Source: JABCYV01 sp963696025 (GTDB lineage Bacteria > Acidobacteriota > Terriglobia > Terriglobales > Acidobacteriaceae). From it: a DNA stretch of 64,000 nucleotides. Positions 19,007-28,452 of the stretch are shown in pieces; position 1 is the first letter of the stretch, and each line of letters begins with the position of its first letter. Under the pieces are notes generated by a model. It saw only the letters and a list, made by a program, of their open reading frames with translations, was not told the origin of the DNA and ran no database searches. A program made the translations under genes and the position numbers. Location of the stretch: contig CAVOII010000006.1 in NCBI GenBank assembly GCA_963696025.1, positions 62,001 to 126,000 on the forward strand, read 5' to 3'.

Positions 19007-19927
19007 TTACTGCTCGACAACACCCCTCGAGCGCACCTGGAACTCAACGTTCCGTTCGCGATTCATGCGGACGGTTTGGGACAAGTCGAGCTTTTCTACG
19101 GGAAACAATTTTCCCTCGCCGCCCTGGGTCACGAAGTGCATCTGCCCGCCCTCAACCCAGTAATCGGCGGCCACGTAAGCCGACCCGCCCTTGAGGACAA
19201 TCAGCGTGGACTGTTGCTGGGGCGAGGGTTCGGTCAGGTAGGCGGATTTCATCGCTACATTAGGCACGTCTGAGACCTTGGCCGAGGCGGGCTTCCATTG
19301 CGGTTGAGAGGCGGAAGAAGCCTCAAAGCGGCTGGGAGAAGCCCACGGAGGCATTGGTATCGAATTACTCGCGAGGCTGCGCAGCGGAACCTCGACATCT
19401 TCCATGAGTCGCAGGGTCATTCGTGTCTCACCCTTCAGCGCGGGATAGGGCCCGCGGGCGGGCAGAGTAAGAACCTTTATCGGCCAAAGCACCGGAATGG
19501 CCCATTCCACCGCGTCGCGCGTGGGATGGCCGCGCCCGTGAATCTTTCCATCGCGGTCCGTCTTGTAGTGCGGGGCTGAAATTACTTTAGCGGCAAGCGG
19601 AAGGACTTCCGCGCCCGGCAGAATCAGGCGATCAAAATCGATCTCCAGCCAGCCCTTTCCAACAAAGTGTCCAGGATCTTTGGAGTCCTGCAGATGGCCT
19701 CCTAAGGAAGCTCCGCGAGGGAATACTGAGCGGCCGAACGCCGAGACGTAACCCAAATGACAGAGAATCGGATCTCCGACCTGGGCGGTCTTGGATGAGA
19801 AGTTCGGCTCATCTAACGTGCATTGCAAAAGGGTTCCGGCTGGAATGATCTCTCGGTTCGCAGCGCTGGCGACGGCTGCGGTAATCAGAAACGCAGCCAA
19901 AATTAGAAGCAAGGACTTTCTGGGCAT
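19007..19927 (-). CDS. Exported protein of unknown function
   Basis: 306-residue secreted protein starting MPRKSLLLILAAF with a typical signal peptide. ATG 19927 is chosen because GGGAGG lies six bases upstream; the open frame extends to 20059 but without supporting signal. The mature N-terminus (EIIPAGTLLQCTLDEPNFSSKTAQVGD) has the EIPAGTxLxVxL...VGDP pattern seen in many acidobacterial exported proteins with a beta-barrel-like fold. I cannot assign a function. Confidence 0.7.
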   Translation of the reverse strand: MPRKSLLLILAAFLITAAVASAANREIIPAGTLLQCTLDEPNFSSKTAQVGDPILCHLGYVSAFGRSVFPRGASLGGHLQDSKDPGHFVGKGWLEIDFDRLILPGAEVLPLAAKVISAPHYKTDRDGKIHGRGHPTRDAVEWAIPVLWPIKVLTLPARGPYPALKGETRMTLRLMEDVEVPLRSLASNSIPMPPWASPSRFEASSASQPQWKPASAKVSDVPNVAMKSAYLTEPSPQQQSTLIVLKGGSAYVAADYWVEGGQMHFVTQGGEGKLFPVEKLDLSQTVRMNRERNVEFQVRSRGVVEQ

Positions 19928-20164
19928 AGTGGCCTCCCCGTCAAATTCGTGAAGAGCCCGCCCCGTCCCCGTACGACCCGAGATAGCTGCGCATTTTAGC
20001 ACGAGAAACGGGCCGCCCACGCTGATTTTTAGCATGTCCACGGGATCCGGGCGCAACATCGACGGGCAGGCTGGTCAGTATTAGCTACCTTGCGGGCGAA
20101 GCCGGGTGGGCTTTCGCCTCTGGAGCTCTCCCAGCCCTTCCCAATCTGGAACACTTCCTCAACG

Positions 20165-21877
20165 CTACTGTGGCTTCTTTTTCTTCCCGAAGATTCCTGT
20201 CAGCGCATCGACGGCATTGTTTACGTTTGGATTCTTAGTGTTGGGCAATCCTCCCTTCAATTGGCTGTTGAGCATACCTTGAACATCCGGGACAAACTTG
20301 GGGTCGGAAGTCGTTCCCTGGATAAAGAAGGGAATACCCGTGCTCTTGCCTCCACCGCCACCACCGCCTCCGATGCCGGCAAGTTGCGTCAATCCGCTGA
20401 CCGCGCCTCCGACCATGCCGCCGCTCAGGTTGGCGTTCATCTTGTAGTTCAGCGCTCCAGCGGGGCTGATTGTTCCGTTGCCGAGGATTGTGCCTAAAGC
20501 CGGGACGGTGAGGTTCAGATTGTCGGTTTTTATGCCCTCGGGCGCTACGCGTGCATCCATGCTGAGATTTTGAATGGATGTGTCTGACCCGGTATTCGTT
20601 CCTCCAGTGAACTTGGAGACAGCGGAAAGCTTTGAACCTAAATCGAAACCTGCAAGCTTGGTATTCGCCAATTTGACCGGGCCGGTGATGACCAATTTGT
20701 CGGTCGGGCCGGTGATAGCCAGGGTTGTGGAGAGAGTTCCGCCCTTAAGCTGGGAACCCGACGGAAGCACTACTCCAAGCGCGGGAAGCATCGGCTCGAG
20801 GTCATCCACCGGCATACCTTGAGCATTGAGCTTCATATTCACCAGGGTGGTTGGTCCTTGCATCTGGTAAGTGCCGGTCAATTGGGCCAGAGCTTTGCCG
20901 ATGGAGACATCTCCCTGCGTCAGCGAGCCCGATTCTTTCGCCATGTCGTGCTGCACGGCGTATTTCACGTCTACTGAACGCCCTGCCGGTAGGCCTTTTG
21001 GGGACAGTTTGAGCTTGTCAGCCTTCACCGTGCCGCTGCTTCGCAGTTCGCTGCCATTTGAACCTAGCGTACCGTCGAAGTCGGCGAGACCGGCTATGCC
21101 GGAAGTCGGATCCACGAATCCGGAAGCGGCAAGATCAAGGCGCTTAACATCGATCTTTGCTTCCAGCGGAGTCAAAGAAGCATCGGTGGGATTAATTGGA
21201 CCCGCTTTTCCGTTGAGTTTTAAGTCCCCACCGCCCGGAAGGCCTGCGGAAAGCGTAAACGGAAATTGCGAGGTGAAGGAGAAATTGCTCACCGTGATAT
21301 TTACTTTCTCGTAAACATGGGGCTTGATGGAAGAATTGGCCCGGTTCACGGATACGCTGCCGTTTTTCACGTTCAGTTCATTGACGGACAGATTCGCGGT
21401 GGCAGAATTTGCGGATCCTGCGTCGCCCGCGGGCTTAGCAGTGTTCGGGGCGGGCTTGGCGGCGTTCTCAGCCGGCTTCGCTGTCGAGCTTCCCCCTAAA
21501 CTGGAGAAGTTCCACTTTCCAGTGGCCGACCGCAGCAAGGAAATCTGGGGTGTGTCCAGCGTGATGTCGGTGATATGCAGCGTCTTGGAAAAGATCAGCG
21601 GCATCAATTCGACGCCGACGTTTAGCGCTTTAGCGCGAATGAATGGATCTTTGCTGAAAGCGGGATCATCGGCGATGGAGAGGTCCTCGGCGCCAACGCT
21701 TCCAGAAAAGATGGAAAGGCTGAGGTTGCCTACTTTGACCTCGCGGCCGAGGGCGGTTGTGAGTTCGGACTCCAGCCGAGGCCGGAAACTGTTCATGTTC
21801 ACCACGAAGGGGAGCGCAATGAGAATCACCAAGATGATGGCTATGACGATTCCGAGGATTTTCAACGCGCGTTTCAT
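20165..21877 (-). CDS. AsmA family protein
   Basis: Membrane-anchored periplasmic protein of 570 residues. One N-terminal helix (LKILGIVIAIILVILIALPF) is followed by the AsmA signature region NSFRPRLESELTTALGREV and long beta-rich repeats, with a glycine-only loop (GGGGGGG) near the C-terminus and a Lys-rich end. AsmA-like proteins are implicated in lipid transport or outer-membrane assembly. ATG 21877 is chosen for its GGGAG sequence and because the membrane helix starts there; the 57 codons upstream are not protein-like. It probably shares a transcript with the TPR gene 91 bases upstream. Confidence 0.85.
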   Translation of the reverse strand: MKRALKILGIVIAIILVILIALPFVVNMNSFRPRLESELTTALGREVKVGNLSLSIFSGSVGAEDLSIADDPAFSKDPFIRAKALNVGVELMPLIFSKTLHITDITLDTPQISLLRSATGKWNFSSLGGSSTAKPAENAAKPAPNTAKPAGDAGSANSATANLSVNELNVKNGSVSVNRANSSIKPHVYEKVNITVSNFSFTSQFPFTLSAGLPGGGDLKLNGKAGPINPTDASLTPLEAKIDVKRLDLAASGFVDPTSGIAGLADFDGTLGSNGSELRSSGTVKADKLKLSPKGLPAGRSVDVKYAVQHDMAKESGSLTQGDVSIGKALAQLTGTYQMQGPTTLVNMKLNAQGMPVDDLEPMLPALGVVLPSGSQLKGGTLSTTLAITGPTDKLVITGPVKLANTKLAGFDLGSKLSAVSKFTGGTNTGSDTSIQNLSMDARVAPEGIKTDNLNLTVPALGTILGNGTISPAGALNYKMNANLSGGMVGGAVSGLTQLAGIGGGGGGGGKSTGIPFFIQGTTSDPKFVPDVQGMLNSQLKGGLPNTKNPNVNNAVDALTGIFGKKKKPQ

Positions 21878-21968
21878 GAGGGATTCTCCCTTCATTTCTC
21901 TTTTGGATTGGGTAGACGAGTGGGTTGCCAAGCAATCCGGGGGTGCGGCCAGTCTATCAAAAACTGGG

Positions 21969-23174
21969 CTACTGCGGTTCCTGCGTAAGCTCGGGGTTCG
22001 GCAACGGGCTGCTGTAGAGTTCTTTTTGCCGCTTGCCTCGTTGCTCATTCATCATGCGGGTCGTGATTCCCATCTCAGCCTTGGCCTCTTCGGAGCGTCC
22101 GAGGCGCTGCAGTAACTGCCCGCGGATGTAGTGGACGTTGTAGCTCGAGGGATCACTCTTACCGGCAGCGTCGATCTCAACCAGGGCCTCCGCGTATTTT
22201 CCTTCCCGTTGATAAACCCGAGCCAGTTGGAAGTGCGAGCTGGTGAGGTGAGGATCGAGCTTGAGCGCGTGGCGCAGATTCTTCTCAGCCTTCTGATCGT
22301 GCTGCTGCAGATAATCCACCACTCCGAGTTGGTCGTAGTTGTAGGCGACGTCAGGCTCGAGGGCGATATCCTTTAGAAATTCCGCCTTGGCGTTGTCCAG
22401 GTCCTGCTTGTTCAAATAAGCCCAGCCAAGATAAAAGTGAACAAATGGCAGCTTGGGCGCGGCCTTTGCCGCCTGATTCAGTTCGGCGATGGCCTCGTCA
22501 TATTCCTCGCGATTGATGTGGGCCTTTCCGATTACGAGATGCAACTCAGGAGAATCCTGGCCGATTTCGACCAGGTGGCTCTGAGCGCGCTGCTCGAGGT
22601 CGGCGCGCTGCGCTTTGCCGGCGGCGATGTCCAGGACATACAGATAGTTAAACTGGTTTGAAGCTTTCGGCCAAAGCGGCTCAAGGGTGTTAGCGGCCTC
22701 CGCGTAGCGCTCGGCGAAGAAGTAACAGAGTCCCAGCAGATAGAGCGCCTGAAAGGAATCCGGCGCGTCGCGCACCACGGACTCGAAGGAAGGGATTGCC
22801 GACCGAAAGTCGTTCTGCCGGTAGTAGACCAGGCCGATATTGAGCCGAACCCCAGCGACACCCGGCGCCAAACGTTCAGCCTGATGCAACATCTCCAGCG
22901 CGCGCTGCCACTGCTTGCGCCGCATGTAGATGACTCCGAGATTGGCGTAAGCGCCGACCGCTTGCGGATCGAGCACAAGTACGCTGCGAAATGAACGCTC
23001 AGCTAAGTCGAGGTCATTCTTCTTTAAGGCGGTTTCGCCTTGCTGGAATAGTTGAGCGGGATCAATAGGTTGGGTCGAACTAGTCCCGCCGGTCTGCTTC
23101 GGAGGTGCCTGCGCCCGAGTCACAGTCAACGCAGTGAGTCCTATGACGGCAATGATAAGGAGAGCAAACTTCAT
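21969..23174 (-). CDS. Exported tetratricopeptide repeat protein
   Basis: Secreted 401-residue protein, signal peptide residues 1-21 (cleavage near TRAQA). About ten TPR units follow, clear ones being AYANLGVIYMRRKQWQRALE and HFYLGWAYLNKQDLDNAKAE. TPR arrays bind protein partners; none is identifiable here. The gene is divergent from the LacI regulator, with 116 bases between their chosen starts, and upstream of asmA on the same strand. Confidence 0.82.
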   Translation of the reverse strand: MKFALLIIAVIGLTALTVTRAQAPPKQTGGTSSTQPIDPAQLFQQGETALKKNDLDLAERSFRSVLVLDPQAVGAYANLGVIYMRRKQWQRALEMLHQAERLAPGVAGVRLNIGLVYYRQNDFRSAIPSFESVVRDAPDSFQALYLLGLCYFFAERYAEAANTLEPLWPKASNQFNYLYVLDIAAGKAQRADLEQRAQSHLVEIGQDSPELHLVIGKAHINREEYDEAIAELNQAAKAAPKLPFVHFYLGWAYLNKQDLDNAKAEFLKDIALEPDVAYNYDQLGVVDYLQQHDQKAEKNLRHALKLDPHLTSSHFQLARVYQREGKYAEALVEIDAAGKSDPSSYNVHYIRGQLLQRLGRSEEAKAEMGITTRMMNEQRGKRQKELYSSPLPNPELTQEPQ

Positions 23175-23220
23175 GGTTAATTCAGCGAACCGGTCGTCGC
23201 AGAGCGTCTGAAGCGATTGC

Positions 23221-23249
23221 TTGACAGTACATTGAGTCTACTGTAGTGT
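23221..23249 (+). promoter_or_regulatory. Candidate sigma-70 promoter of the LacI-type regulator
   Basis: TTGACA at 23221-23226 is followed after exactly 17 bases by TAGTGT at 23244-23249. The -35 is perfect and the -10 weak. The initiation point would fall near 23256, which excludes the GTG at 23246 as start codon of the regulator. Confidence 0.45.
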
Positions 23250-23290
23250 CCGCCAGCGACGGCGTGAAATTCAAGCCGACACCTAACCAG

Positions 23291-24352
23291 ATGGTGAAGA
23301 CCAAGATGGTCACGATACGGGACGTGGCGAAGGAAAGTGGTTTTTCCTCGACCACGGTCTCGATTGTCCTCAACAGCGCTCCGCTGGCACGCTATATTCC
23401 CGCGCCCACCAAGAAGCGGATTGAGCGGGCGGCCAAGAAACTGGGCTATCGCCCGAACCTGTTTGCCCGATCGCTTCGCAGTCAGCGCAGCCATACCGTC
23501 GGCGTGATGGTCGCCGACATGACCGATCCTTATTGCACCCTGGTACTGCGGGGCATCGAGAACTCTCTCTTCCAGTCTTCTTATCTCCCGATTCTCACCG
23601 ATGTGCATAATGAGCGTGGCCGCTTCGAGCGCTATCTGGAAATGTTACTGGACCGGCGGGTGGAGGCGCTCATCGTGCTGGCCAACTGGCTGTTCGTGGA
23701 CATCGATGTTCTGGCCGATTTGGCCAAGAGCAGCATTCCTACAGTAATGATCATGCGCGAGCTGCAGACGGATTCAGTCAGTTCGGTGATCGTGGATAAC
23801 GAACTCGGCGCCCATGCCGCGCTCGAGCATCTGCATTCGCTGGGACATCGCAAGATTGCGTTCATCCGTGGCCCCAAGACTCTGGCCGACAGCGCACAAC
23901 GCTGGCGTGGAATTCGCTCGTTCGCCAAAGAAAGCGGCCTAGAATTAGATTCGCGATTGATCGTGGACCTCCCGGAATCAAGAGATCCGATCTCAAGTTT
24001 TGAAGCTGGGTACAAATTAACGGAGGAGTTGGTAAAACAGAAGCGGCCGTTCACGGCTCTTATAGCGTTCGACGATCAGACGGCTTTTGGTGCGATACGT
24101 GCACTGACGAAGTCGGGCCTGCGTGTGCCAGAACAATGTTCAGTTGTCGGCTTTGACGATGTCGCCGCATCCGCTCTCTACACTCCCTCACTGACCACAG
24201 TGCGTCAGCCAATGGAAGCCATGGGTGCCACAGCAGTGAGAATCGTGGTGGACGGAATCACAGCGTTGCTCGAGAAACGAGAAGTCTCTGCCGTACATCG
24301 CAAGATGGCGCCGGAACTAGTGGTGCGCGAGTCGACACGAAGCTTGTTATAG
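23291..24352 (+). CDS. LacI family transcriptional regulator
   Basis: DNA-binding regulator of about 350 residues. The N-terminal helix-turn-helix reads VTIRDVAKESGFSSTTVSIV with the hinge segment RPNLFARSL, followed by a periplasmic-binding-protein-like effector domain (HTVGVMVADMTDPYC, ALIAFDDQTAFGAIRAL, VVGFDDVAASALYTP). The start is ATG 23291 or ATG 23306; neither has a good ribosome site. Family members usually sense sugars. The TonB-dependent receptor gene begins 300 bases downstream in the same direction, a frequent arrangement for local control, so that receptor is the likely target. Confidence 0.88.
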   Translation: MVKTKMVTIRDVAKESGFSSTTVSIVLNSAPLARYIPAPTKKRIERAAKKLGYRPNLFARSLRSQRSHTVGVMVADMTDPYCTLVLRGIENSLFQSSYLPILTDVHNERGRFERYLEMLLDRRVEALIVLANWLFVDIDVLADLAKSSIPTVMIMRELQTDSVSSVIVDNELGAHAALEHLHSLGHRKIAFIRGPKTLADSAQRWRGIRSFAKESGLELDSRLIVDLPESRDPISSFEAGYKLTEELVKQKRPFTALIAFDDQTAFGAIRALTKSGLRVPEQCSVVGFDDVAASALYTPSLTTVRQPMEAMGATAVRIVVDGITALLEKREVSAVHRKMAPELVVRESTRSLL

Positions 24353-24655
24353 GGGTGTCGCCTTTGCGGGGTCCGACCCGGCAATTTTCTCCTTGACACT
24401 TACGATGCAGCTACCGCAGTATTTACTGCTATTGATTCGTTTTAATGGCGCATTTTTACGGGAAACGCGTTGCGTGGGGACAATGAAGAAACGAGCGGTG
24501 CGCAAGATCCTAAGCCTATGGCCGGAAAGCAGGTTTACCGGTTGGGTGCGGGTACTCAATGCGCGTTTGCGCACTTGCGGGCCAGGGGTAACATACTGAG
24601 GAGATTTATCCAGCCATCTTTCTGAATCTAGAAACAGCACCACATGGAGTTCACT
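24353..24655 (+). promoter_or_regulatory. Intergenic region upstream of TonB receptor, possible operator
   Basis: About 300 bases with no gene. A TTGACA at 24393-24398 with CAGTAT 18 bases on is a weak promoter candidate. AACGCGTT at 24464-24471 is a short palindrome centred on CG, as in LacI-family operators, but its flanks are not symmetric. GGAG eight bases before ATG 24656 fits translation of the receptor. Confidence 0.3.
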
Positions 24656-27600
24656 ATGAAAACCCGTCTCGCGTGGTGGTTGGTTTTTCTGACCGTGGTT
24701 TGCGTTCCGGTGGCGGTTCTGGCCCAGGACACGGCTTCCATTACCGGCACGGTGACCGATCCCAGCGGCGCCGACGTCCCGAGTGCCCAGGTTACGGTCA
24801 GCAATGCCGTAAAGGGCGTCACCCGTACCGCGGCGACAAACGGCAGTGGAGATTACCTCTTTGGAGCTCTGCCGATCGGTACTTACGATCTGACCGTCAG
24901 TGCGCAGGGATTTAAGAAATATCAGGCCAAGGGCGTGATTCTACGTGTTGCCCAGCAAGCTCGGGCCGACGTGACTCTGCAGGTAGGCGCAACCCAGGAG
25001 ACGGTTGAGGTCCAAGGCGAAAGTGTGGCCCAGGTAGAGACCCAAACCAATGAAGTGGCGGGTACGATCACCGGGCAAGAGATCAGCCAGCTGCAACTGA
25101 ACGGGCGCGTGTTCACCCAACTCGTAACCCTCACTCCGGGAATCACCAGTCAAACTGGATCCTCGGAGGGCCAGTACGGCATCACCGGAAGCGTAAATTA
25201 CAGCGTGAATGGCGGCCGCCTTGAATACAACAACTGGGAGCTCGATGGCGGCGACAACATGGACAATGGCAGCAATGCTACCCTGAACGTCACACCCAGC
25301 ATCGACGCTATTAGCGAAGTGCGTGTGCTGACCTCGAACTACGGTGCTCAGTACGGGCGCAATGCTTCCGGCACTATTGAAACTGAGACCAAATCAGGGA
25401 CCAGTTCATTCCACGGCGACGCTTACGAATTTGTGCGCAATGATTTCTTTAATGCCGCGCCTCACTTCCAGCCGACTGTGCCCTCATACAAGAAGAATGA
25501 TTTCGGATACACCATCGGCGGACCGCTGTACATCCCCGGGGCTTACAATACTAAGAAGGACAAGACGTTTTTCTTCTGGTCGCAGGAGTGGCGCCGCGAC
25601 CGCGTTCCTGGTACGAACTTCAATGTGGCCGTTCCTTCGGCAGCTGAACGCGGGGGTAGTTTCAATGATGTTTGTCCAGGGACAAACAGTCCCTTCGCGC
25701 GCTTTCAATCAGATGGCACAACGCCAACCGCTTTTGCGGATTGCCCTGGGAAGGCAACTGGCGGCAAAATCGCTGGTCAGCCGGCGTTCAACCCAATCAT
25801 TACAAACGGCGTCTTGAATCAGGTTCCAATCGATCCCAACGCAACTCCACTCTTGGGTCTTATTCCCATTCCCAATAATGGCTTGAACGTTTACACACAG
25901 TCGCCGGTGAATCCCACAAACTGGCGTGAAGAATTGGTCCGTGTGGATCACAATCTCAACGACAAGAACCGCGTTATGTTTCGCTATGTCCACGACTCCT
26001 GGGCGACGATAACGGCACAACCTTTGTGGACGGATGGAACAACTTTCCCAACAATTCAGACTAATTTCGTTGGACCTGCAACTGCTTTAGTGGCGCGTCT
26101 CACCTCAACGGCATCGCCCACGCTTTTGAATGAGTTTGTGTTCAGCTACACCACGGACCACATCACCCTGACCAGTACCGGCTTTCCAAATCCCAACGCC
26201 TGGAAGCTGAATGGCTACGCTGGTGGGAATCTGTTCCCCTCGGTGAACAATGGAGGCAAGTTGCCCGGAATAAATGTCTCCGGAGGCTTCGGGGGCGCGT
26301 ACGGGAATGGTTTCTCGGAAGACGATGGCTACATCCCGAACGGACCGTACAACTCGAATCCCACGTACACGTTCCGGGACAACGTAACCAAGATTGTCGG
26401 CAAGCACAATCTGATCTTTGGTGCTTATGTCGTTACTGCGCAAAAGAATGAACTCACGGGAACGAATCCTTCGACCAACGGGCTTCTAAACTTCTCCCAT
26501 ACCTCTCCGGTTTCCGTTGGCAACCCCTTTGCCGACTTACTATCGGGCAACATTGCCAACTTTCAACAAGCAAGCGCCCAGGCCAAGTATTACAACCGCT
26601 ATAAGATCCTGGAGCCCTACTTCCAGGACGACTTTCACGCTACCAGAAAGCTCACTCTGAATTTGGGACTCCGCATTAGCCTGTTCGGTACCTATCGGGA
26701 GCGTTACAACCGGGCCTTTAACTTCGACCCAGCCGTATGGAGTGTCGCCAACGCTCCGCTAGTTGACGACGTCAACGGAACCAAAACTGGACAACCGGGA
26801 GCATTGTATGGCGGTGGCAATCCGTTTAATGGCATGGTGCAGTGTGGAAAGTCAGGAGGCCCCGCATCCGCCCCCGGATTTCCAAATGCCGCGGTGGCTG
26901 GCAATTCCAATCCCGGCTGCCAGCAGGGACATCTCTTCAATCCCGCGCCTCGCATCGGTTTCGCGTTCGATCCCAAAGGAGACGGGAAAACCGCCATCCG
27001 CGGTGGGTACGGAATATTTTTCGAGCACACCAACGGCAATGAAGCTGACACTGAAGCGCTGGAGAGTTCGCCACCTTTAGTGCAGGTGCCCACTCAGTAC
27101 AGCATTATCGGATATAACAACATCGGCCCGGGAGGAGGATCCACCCCGCTACTTTTTCCTCTTAGCGTCGTCTCCATCCCCGATAAAGCGAGATTCCCCT
27201 ATGTGCAACAATGGCACTTTGACATTCAACATGAGGTTTTCCAGAATACAGTGGCGACCGTTTCCTATGTAGGCAGCAAAGGAACCCATCTGGGACGCAA
27301 GTACGACCTCAATCAGTTGCACCCGATTCCAGACTCGTTGAATCCCTACATCCCGCTGGGGCTGCCCATAAGTAGCGGAGACTGCAGTAGCATCAAGGAG
27401 GCCACAGTCGGCGGGCAGGTTGTGCCATCCGGAACGGTGAATGGTCAACCGGTGAGCACGCAGGTAGCTACAAATTTGGCGGTCGCTTGCAGTAACGATC
27501 CCAACCCGTTCCGGCCTTTCCGCGGTGTAGGGAATATTACCAGGCTTGATAACGGGGCCGGTTCCAGCTACAACGCCTTGCAGATGCAGCTCCGACGCAG

Positions 27601-28354
27601 CGTTGGACGGTTACAGCTGAACGTGTCGTATACCTATAGCCATTCCATCGATGACGCCTCCGACGGCGGGGTGTTTGGCGACGGCGGCATCTTGAATGCT
27701 TATAACCCCGCTGCGTTCCGAACGTCCTCGAACTTCGACGAGAGACACGTGTTTACTGTCAGTTCGGTCTACGATCTGCCATTTTTCAGAGGGCCGGGGC
27801 TGGGAAATCGCTTATTGGGGGGCTGGCAGCTCTCCGGCATTGCAGGATGGCAGTCAGGTACTCCATTCAGTGTTCACAACGTCTCAGGTATTGACGACAA
27901 TGCAGGTTTAGGGAATGGGGTAGCATCGGCCGCCGGTTCCGGTCAGTCCTACGCCAACGTTATCTCGGATCCGAACCAGAACATTCCTCAGTTCGATCCA
28001 GCTTCGGGCTTTGGACCCTTTATAGCCAATCCTGGCGCCTTTGCTACACCGGTTGGTCTGACTCTTGGCAATTCAGGCCGCAACTTCCTGCGCAACCCTG
28101 GCCGCTGGAATATCGACATGGCCCTGTTCAAGCATTTCGCGATCACCGAGAGGATGGCCTTCGAGTTTAGAGGAGAAGCGTTCAACATCTTCAACCATAC
28201 CGAGTGGGGTCCATTGAGTGGAGATCAGGGTGGCGCCGCAGGGAGCGCCGGATTCTCCTCTAACACCGGTGGCTTTGGAGCGAGCAACTTCCTCCAAACC
28301 GGGACCACCTACGCTCCGCGAATTCTGCAACTCGGGGCGAAGTTCATCTTCTAA
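24656..28354 (+). CDS. Oar-like TonB-dependent outer-membrane receptor
   Basis: Outer-membrane protein of 1232 residues. The signal peptide MKTRLAWWLVFLTVVCVPVA precedes a carboxypeptidase-regulatory-like domain (SITGTVTDPSGADVPSAQVT). A plug domain follows (LNGRVFTQLVTLTPGI, NASGTIETETKSGTSSFHG), then a long 22-strand-type barrel ending in ILQLGAKFIF with the C-terminal aromatic needed for outer-membrane insertion. ATG 24656 has GGAG eight bases upstream; ATG 24644 is in frame but less likely. Such receptors are much expanded in Acidobacteriota, and their ligands are mostly unknown carbohydrates or peptides. Probably regulated by the upstream LacI protein. Confidence 0.92.
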   Translation: MKTRLAWWLVFLTVVCVPVAVLAQDTASITGTVTDPSGADVPSAQVTVSNAVKGVTRTAATNGSGDYLFGALPIGTYDLTVSAQGFKKYQAKGVILRVAQQARADVTLQVGATQETVEVQGESVAQVETQTNEVAGTITGQEISQLQLNGRVFTQLVTLTPGITSQTGSSEGQYGITGSVNYSVNGGRLEYNNWELDGGDNMDNGSNATLNVTPSIDAISEVRVLTSNYGAQYGRNASGTIETETKSGTSSFHGDAYEFVRNDFFNAAPHFQPTVPSYKKNDFGYTIGGPLYIPGAYNTKKDKTFFFWSQEWRRDRVPGTNFNVAVPSAAERGGSFNDVCPGTNSPFARFQSDGTTPTAFADCPGKATGGKIAGQPAFNPIITNGVLNQVPIDPNATPLLGLIPIPNNGLNVYTQSPVNPTNWREELVRVDHNLNDKNRVMFRYVHDSWATITAQPLWTDGTTFPTIQTNFVGPATALVARLTSTASPTLLNEFVFSYTTDHITLTSTGFPNPNAWKLNGYAGGNLFPSVNNGGKLPGINVSGGFGGAYGNGFSEDDGYIPNGPYNSNPTYTFRDNVTKIVGKHNLIFGAYVVTAQKNELTGTNPSTNGLLNFSHTSPVSVGNPFADLLSGNIANFQQASAQAKYYNRYKILEPYFQDDFHATRKLTLNLGLRISLFGTYRERYNRAFNFDPAVWSVANAPLVDDVNGTKTGQPGALYGGGNPFNGMVQCGKSGGPASAPGFPNAAVAGNSNPGCQQGHLFNPAPRIGFAFDPKGDGKTAIRGGYGIFFEHTNGNEADTEALESSPPLVQVPTQYSIIGYNNIGPGGGSTPLLFPLSVVSIPDKARFPYVQQWHFDIQHEVFQNTVATVSYVGSKGTHLGRKYDLNQLHPIPDSLNPYIPLGLPISSGDCSSIKEATVGGQVVPSGTVNGQPVSTQVATNLAVACSNDPNPFRPFRGVGNITRLDNGAGSSYNALQMQLRRSVGRLQLNVSYTYSHSIDDASDGGVFGDGGILNAYNPAAFRTSSNFDERHVFTVSSVYDLPFFRGPGLGNRLLGGWQLSGIAGWQSGTPFSVHNVSGIDDNAGLGNGVASAAGSGQSYANVISDPNQNIPQFDPASGFGPFIANPGAFATPVGLTLGNSGRNFLRNPGRWNIDMALFKHFAITERMAFEFRGEAFNIFNHTEWGPLSGDQGGAAGSAGFSSNTGGFGASNFLQTGTTYAPRILQLGAKFIF

Positions 28355-28374
28355 CTATTGAGCGAATTTCTTAG

Positions 28375-28410
28375 TCCTGGCCTTCTCGTGGGGCCAGGAT
28401 TTTTCTTTTT
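28375..28410 (+). terminator. Rho-independent terminator after TonB receptor
   Basis: TCCTGGCC (28375-28382) pairs perfectly with GGCCAGGA (28392-28399) around a nine-base loop, followed by a T-rich run. It separates the receptor from the cytochrome gene that starts about 45 bases later. Confidence 0.85.
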
Positions 28411-28452
28411 TGGGAGCTTCGCGAGATAGGACTGTTTTCGCCAGCACTTTCC